From an uncultured beta proteobacterium (lineage in GTDB: Bacteria; Pseudomonadota; Gammaproteobacteria; Burkholderiales; Burkholderiaceae_C), in the NCBI GenBank assembly GCA_903834645.1, contig CAILKA010000332.1, positions 1-20,566 on the forward strand: DNA of 20,566 bases, written 5' to 3'. The notes below the pieces were generated by a model that was given only the letters and a program-made list of their open reading frames with translations, was not told the origin of the DNA and did not search any database. Both the position numbers and the translations under genes were made by a program. Positions 17,637 through 20,566 of this stretch are shown here, one piece after another. Within the stretch, counting starts at the first letter, position 1, and every line of letters starts with the position of its first letter.

Positions 17637-18305
17637 ATGGACGAACGCAGCTCGAGACAGGTTCCCGCCGAGCGACTGGCGCTGCGCCCGGGCGACACGC
17701 TGCTGCTCGTGGACCTGCAGCGCGACTTCCTGCCCGCAGGCGCCCTGGCGGTGCCGCAGGGTGACGCAGCCCTGCAGGCCGCCTGCCGCGCCGTGGAGCG
17801 CTTCACCCGTGCCGGCCTCCCGGTGGCGGCCTCGCGGGACTGGCACCCGGCCGACCACTGCTCCTTCCGGCACCGCGGGGGGCCTTGGCCGGCGCACGCG
17901 GTGGCAGGCTCCCCCGGCGCGGATTTCGGGCCCGGCCTGGATCTGCCTGGAGATGCCTGCATCGTGTCCAAGGCCACTGAGGCCGCGCATGAGGCCTACT
18001 CGGCCTTCGACGGCACGGATCTGCAGCGCCAGCTCGATGCGGTGGGCACGCGTCGTCTCTTCGTCGCGGGCCTGGCCACCGACTGGTGCGTGCGCGCCAC
18101 CGTGCTCGATGCCCGCGCGCTCGGCTATGAGGTGGTGGTGCTCGGCGACGCCGTGGCGCCCGTGGAGGCCCATCCCGGAGACGGCGCGCGCGCGTTGGCC
18201 GAGATGGTGGCCGCCGGTGCGCAACTGGCCGAGACGTCCGAGCTTGCGCCCACGGTCTCGCGCGCGGCGAGCGCACGCAGCGCCACCGAGACGTCCACCG
18301 GGTAG
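17637..18305 (+). CDS. pncA: Nicotinamidase
   Basis: 222-aa cysteine amidohydrolase of the PncA family. The catalytic triad is visible as Asp26 (LLLVDLQRDFLP), Lys112 (VSKATEAAHEAYSAF) and Cys151 (GLATDWCVRATV). The metal-binding set Asp68/His70/His74 is in SRDWHPADHCSF. It hydrolyses nicotinamide to nicotinate and ammonia, feeding the Preiss-Handler NAD salvage route; the next enzyme, nicotinate phosphoribosyltransferase, is encoded convergently downstream. No strong ribosome binding site precedes ATG 17637. The conserved core ends near residue 205; the last about 15 residues (SRAASARSATETSTG) look like non-conserved tail, encoded opposite the pncB core. The overlap with pncB is 181 nt. Confidence 0.95.
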   Translation: MDERSSRQVPAERLALRPGDTLLLVDLQRDFLPAGALAVPQGDAALQAACRAVERFTRAGLPVAASRDWHPADHCSFRHRGGPWPAHAVAGSPGADFGPGLDLPGDACIVSKATEAAHEAYSAFDGTDLQRQLDAVGTRRLFVAGLATDWCVRATVLDARALGYEVVVLGDAVAPVEAHPGDGARALAEMVAAGAQLAETSELAPTVSRAASARSATETSTG

Positions 18306-19594
18306 GGCGGCTGGGCAGGCCCGAGCGCGCGCAGGCGCGGCGGCAGGGTACGCATCGCGTGCGCGTGCTGCGTGCGCACTTGGGCCAGCGGCGGATGCGC
18401 ACGCACCAGGCGCCCGCTTTGCAGGCAGGGCTGCAGCAGCGCCTGCCACTGCGTGCGGGGCGTCGTGCCAGGCGCGGGCGGGCCTTCCCCGGCCGTGCAC
18501 ACGAGGTCGCGCTGCAGCGTGCCGTCCTCCAACGTCTCGCGCCAGACCTGCCGCGCACCGGGCCACGTCGCCTTGCCCGGTGAGCGCTTGCGCCGCGGCA
18601 CGCCCGCATAGGCCTGGAGCTTGTAGACCATGTCGAGCGCCGGCACGTCGCTGGAGGTGGTGAGTGCGGTGCCCACGCCGAAGCCGTCCACCGGAGCCCC
18701 GGCGTTCACCAGTGCGGCGACGCGGTGTTCGTCGAGATCGCCGCTGGCCCATACCGCGATCGAGCCCAGGCCCGCCTGATCGAGCGTGCGCCGCGCGGCT
18801 TGCGCGAGCGTGTGCAGGTCGCCGCTGTCCAGGCGCACGCCGGCCACCTGCAGCCCCTCGGCAGCAAGCCGGCGCGCGAGCGCTGCCACGCGCTCCACGC
18901 CCCGGGCCGTGTCGTAGGTGTCCACCAGCAGCATCGGGTGCACGGGCCGCGCGCGCACAAAGGCCTCGAAGGCCGCCGACTCGTCGTCGTGCGCCTGCAC
19001 GTAGCTGTGCGCCATGGTGCCGAACACCGGCAGGCCGAAGCGCCGGCCTGCCTCGGCAGTGGCCGTGCCGTCGAAGCCCGCCAGCCACGCGGCTCGCGCG
19101 CCGAGCACCGCTGCCTCTGCACCGTGCGCGCGCCGCATCCCGAAGTCCACGAGGGTGCGTCCGCCGGCGGCCGCCACCACACGCGCAGCCTTGGAGGCCA
19201 CGAGCGTGGACAGGTGCACGAGGTTGAGCAGCCGGCTCTCCACGAGCTGCGCCTGCGGCAGCGGAGCCGTGAGGCGCAGGATCGGCTCGTCGGCAAAGAA
19301 CGGGGTGCCTTCAGGCATGGCTTCCACGTCTCCCGTGAAGCGGAAGTCACGCAGCCACTGCAGCGTGCGCGCGTGCAGCCCGGCCGTGCGCGCCAGCCAG
19401 TCGATCTCCTCCTCGTCGAAACGCAGGCCTTGCAGCCATTCCAGCGCGATCTGCAGCCCCGCGGCGACGAGCACCGGGCGCGCGGCCGGCAGCCGGCGCA
19501 CGTAGAGCTCGAAGGTGGCCGGCTCCTCCATGCCCTCGGCAAGGTAGGCGTCGAGCATCGTGAACTGGTAGAGGTCGGTCGCAAGCGCTGGCAT
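18125..19594 (-). CDS. pncB: Nicotinate phosphoribosyltransferase with antisense-derived tail
   Basis: 489-aa NAPRTase. Family signatures: N-terminal ATDLYQFTMLDAYLAEGM (5-22), FELYVRRLP (28-36), FGTMAHSYVQAHDDESAAFEAF (191-212, with the phosphorylatable His196), VRLDSGDL (253-260), FGVGTALTTSSDVPALDMVYKL (305-326). It couples nicotinate and PRPP (with ATP) to nicotinate mononucleotide in NAD salvage. The conserved region ends near residue 445 (YPVDVSVALRALAAR); residues 446-489 are Ser/Thr/Ala-rich and encoded wholly opposite the pncA coding region, as if the native stop was lost. ATG 19594 begins at the expected MPALATDLYQF, though its ribosome binding site is weak. M. tuberculosis PncB2 (Rv0573c) belongs to the DosR regulon. 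A TTG-N8-CAG near-box lies at 19629-19642. Confidence 0.95.
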   Translation of the reverse strand: MPALATDLYQFTMLDAYLAEGMEEPATFELYVRRLPAARPVLVAAGLQIALEWLQGLRFDEEEIDWLARTAGLHARTLQWLRDFRFTGDVEAMPEGTPFFADEPILRLTAPLPQAQLVESRLLNLVHLSTLVASKAARVVAAAGGRTLVDFGMRRAHGAEAAVLGARAAWLAGFDGTATAEAGRRFGLPVFGTMAHSYVQAHDDESAAFEAFVRARPVHPMLLVDTYDTARGVERVAALARRLAAEGLQVAGVRLDSGDLHTLAQAARRTLDQAGLGSIAVWASGDLDEHRVAALVNAGAPVDGFGVGTALTTSSDVPALDMVYKLQAYAGVPRRKRSPGKATWPGARQVWRETLEDGTLQRDLVCTAGEGPPAPGTTPRTQWQALLQPCLQSGRLVRAHPPLAQVRTQHAHAMRTLPPRLRALGPAQPPYPVDVSVALRALAARETVGASSDVSASCAPAATISANARAPSPGWASTGATASPSTTTS

Positions 19595-19628
19595 GTGCGC
19601 ACCGTTGCGCAGGCGTGCCGTGGGCGCG

Positions 19629-19642
19629 TTGCGCGGGCTCAG
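19629..19642. promoter_or_regulatory. Weak Crp/Fnr-type box upstream of pncB
   Basis: TTGCGCGGGCTCAG lies in the 80-nt gap between the P450 stop and the pncB start. It shares TTGCG and CTCAG ends with the box upstream of hsp20 but lacks the CAA end. pncB could alternatively be read from the P450 promoter, since both genes are on the minus strand. Confidence 0.3.
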
Positions 19643-19674
19643 CGCGGCGCGGCAAGGCGCCACCACAGCGCCCT

Positions 19675-20566
19675 TCAGGCGAGCCTGACCGGCAGCGTGC
19701 GCAGCCCCCGAAACCGCACCCGCGGATCGCGAACGGCCAACCCGGCGGCTTCGAGCCGCGGGTAGCGCGCCAGCAGCCGTCCGATGGCCACGCGCGCCTC
19801 CAGCCGCGCCACGTTCATGCCCGCGCAGGCGTGTGCGCCGTGGCCGAAGGCCACGTGCGGGTTGGGGCGGCGCGCCACGTCGAGGCGGTTGGGCTCGGGA
19901 AAGACCGCCGGGTCGCGGTTGGCCGCCCCCACGGCAAGGGTGACGAAGCTGCCCGCGGCCACCGTCCCGCTGGGCAGCTCCAGCGGCGCGGTGGCCAGCC
20001 GGTTATTGAGCTGCAGCGGGCTCTCGTAGCGCAGCAGCTCCTCCACCGCCGTGGGCAGCAGCGAGGGGTCGGCCACGAGTCGCTCGAGCTCGGTGCGGTG
20101 GGTGAGCAGCGCGTGCATGCCGTTGCCGATCAGGTTCGTCGTCGTCTCGTGCCCGGCGTTGAGCAGGAAGATGCAGTTGTGCAGCAGCTCGTCCTCGGTG
20201 AGGCGCTCGCCGTCGAGCTCGCCTTGCAGCAGCCGCGTGAGCACGTCCACCTGCGGGTCGCCCGGGTGGGCGCGGCGCCGCGCCACCAGGCTGCGCAGGT
20301 AGTCCAGGAATCCCGTCACGGCCGCGTTCGCCGCCTCCAGCACCGGCGGCGCCGGCGCCGGCTCGAGCGCCGAGAGGATCTCCAGGGACCATTGCTGAAG
20401 CGGGCCGCGTTCGTCGGGCGGCACCTCCAGCAGGTTGCCGATCACCTCCACCGGGATGCGCGCGGCGAAGTCGCCGATCAGGTCCGGCGCCGGCAGGCCC
20501 GACAGGCGCTCCAGCAGACCGTCCACGAGCGTGACGAGGCCGGGCTCCATGCGGGCGATCGCGCGC
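19675..20566 (-). CDS. Cytochrome P450 (5' end beyond the window)
   Basis: About 297 residues of a bacterial soluble P450; the frame is open to the right edge, so the N-terminal part (roughly the first quarter to third) is missing. Visible motifs: I-helix FLLNAGHETTTNLIG (A-G-x-E-T-T), K-helix ExxR in EELLRYESP, the RLDVARRPNPHVAFG region, and haem-ligand loop FGHGAHACAGMNVARLEA with the proximal cysteine. It is a class I type monooxygenase needing ferredoxin and reductase partners, none of which is in the window. Substrate cannot be inferred. It lies 80 nt upstream of pncB on the same strand and may be co-transcribed with it. An in-frame ATG at 20548-20550 is internal, not the start. Confidence 0.93.
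   Translation of the reverse strand, partial: RAIARMEPGLVTLVDGLLERLSGLPAPDLIGDFAARIPVEVIGNLLEVPPDERGPLQQWSLEILSALEPAPAPPVLEAANAAVTGFLDYLRSLVARRRAHPGDPQVDVLTRLLQGELDGERLTEDELLHNCIFLLNAGHETTTNLIGNGMHALLTHRTELERLVADPSLLPTAVEELLRYESPLQLNNRLATAPLELPSGTVAAGSFVTLAVGAANRDPAVFPEPNRLDVARRPNPHVAFGHGAHACAGMNVARLEARVAIGRLLARYPRLEAAGLAVRDPRVRFRGLRTLPVRLA

Overview
The window is very GC-rich, gene-dense DNA with strong G/C third-position bias. The protein families (FadD-type acyl-CoA ligase, Crp/Fnr regulator, LonB-like protease, HPF/Hsp20 pair, lone CheR-PAS protein) and clear Shine-Dalgarno signals suggest a proteobacterium, most likely a betaproteobacterium of the Burkholderiales. That placement is inferred, not tested. 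No tRNA, rRNA, insertion sequence, integrase or CRISPR array was seen.

Layout: (1) 1-236, 3' end of an unidentified gene with an in-frame Ser-Ala hexanucleotide repeat, then a phosphoribosyltransferase (247-969). (2) 974-2466, minus strand, a translationally coupled histidine kinase and NarL-type response regulator. (3) 2883-3695, a Crp/Fnr regulator, facing a minus-strand triple-BON protein and a 67-aa protein (3736-4613). (4) 4715-6628, a CheR-PAS-coiled-coil protein, converging on a DUF2934 / Lon-like protease pair (6585-9421). (5) 9551-10348, an HExxH putative metallopeptidase, divergent from a doubtful small ORF. (6) 10663-11663, an Hsp20 / HPF-cold-shock fusion operon, preceded by a CapA-family protein (11800-12954). 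(7) 13199-16414, plus-strand operon: GYF-like small protein, FadD, PRPP synthetase paralogue. (8) 16351-17436 (minus), an aminoglycoside-phosphotransferase-like protein of the Rv2004c type, divergent from nicotinamidase (17637-18305). Nicotinate phosphoribosyltransferase (18125-19594, minus) overlaps nicotinamidase tail to tail. (9) 19675-20566, a cytochrome P450 cut by the right edge.

The gene content closely resembles the mycobacterial DosR dormancy (hypoxia/NO) regulon: NarL-type two-component pair, alpha-crystallin Hsp20, HPF-like ribosome hibernation factor, phosphoribosyltransferase, a second nicotinate phosphoribosyltransferase, a CapA-like protein and an Rv2004c-like protein. Here it is combined with a Crp/Fnr-type regulator.

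A by-eye scan of the whole window for TTG-N8-CAA (palindromic, so one strand is enough) found seven copies. Six lie in the upstream intergenic regions, about 1.4 kb in total, and one lies inside a gene. The best copies read TTGCG-N4-(C/A)GCAA, and near-matches precede hsp20 and pncB. The working model is a low-oxygen or nitrosative-stress dormancy island. A Crp/Fnr protein would act through a non-canonical box to switch on ribosome hibernation, chaperone and proteolysis functions and NAD/PRPP salvage.
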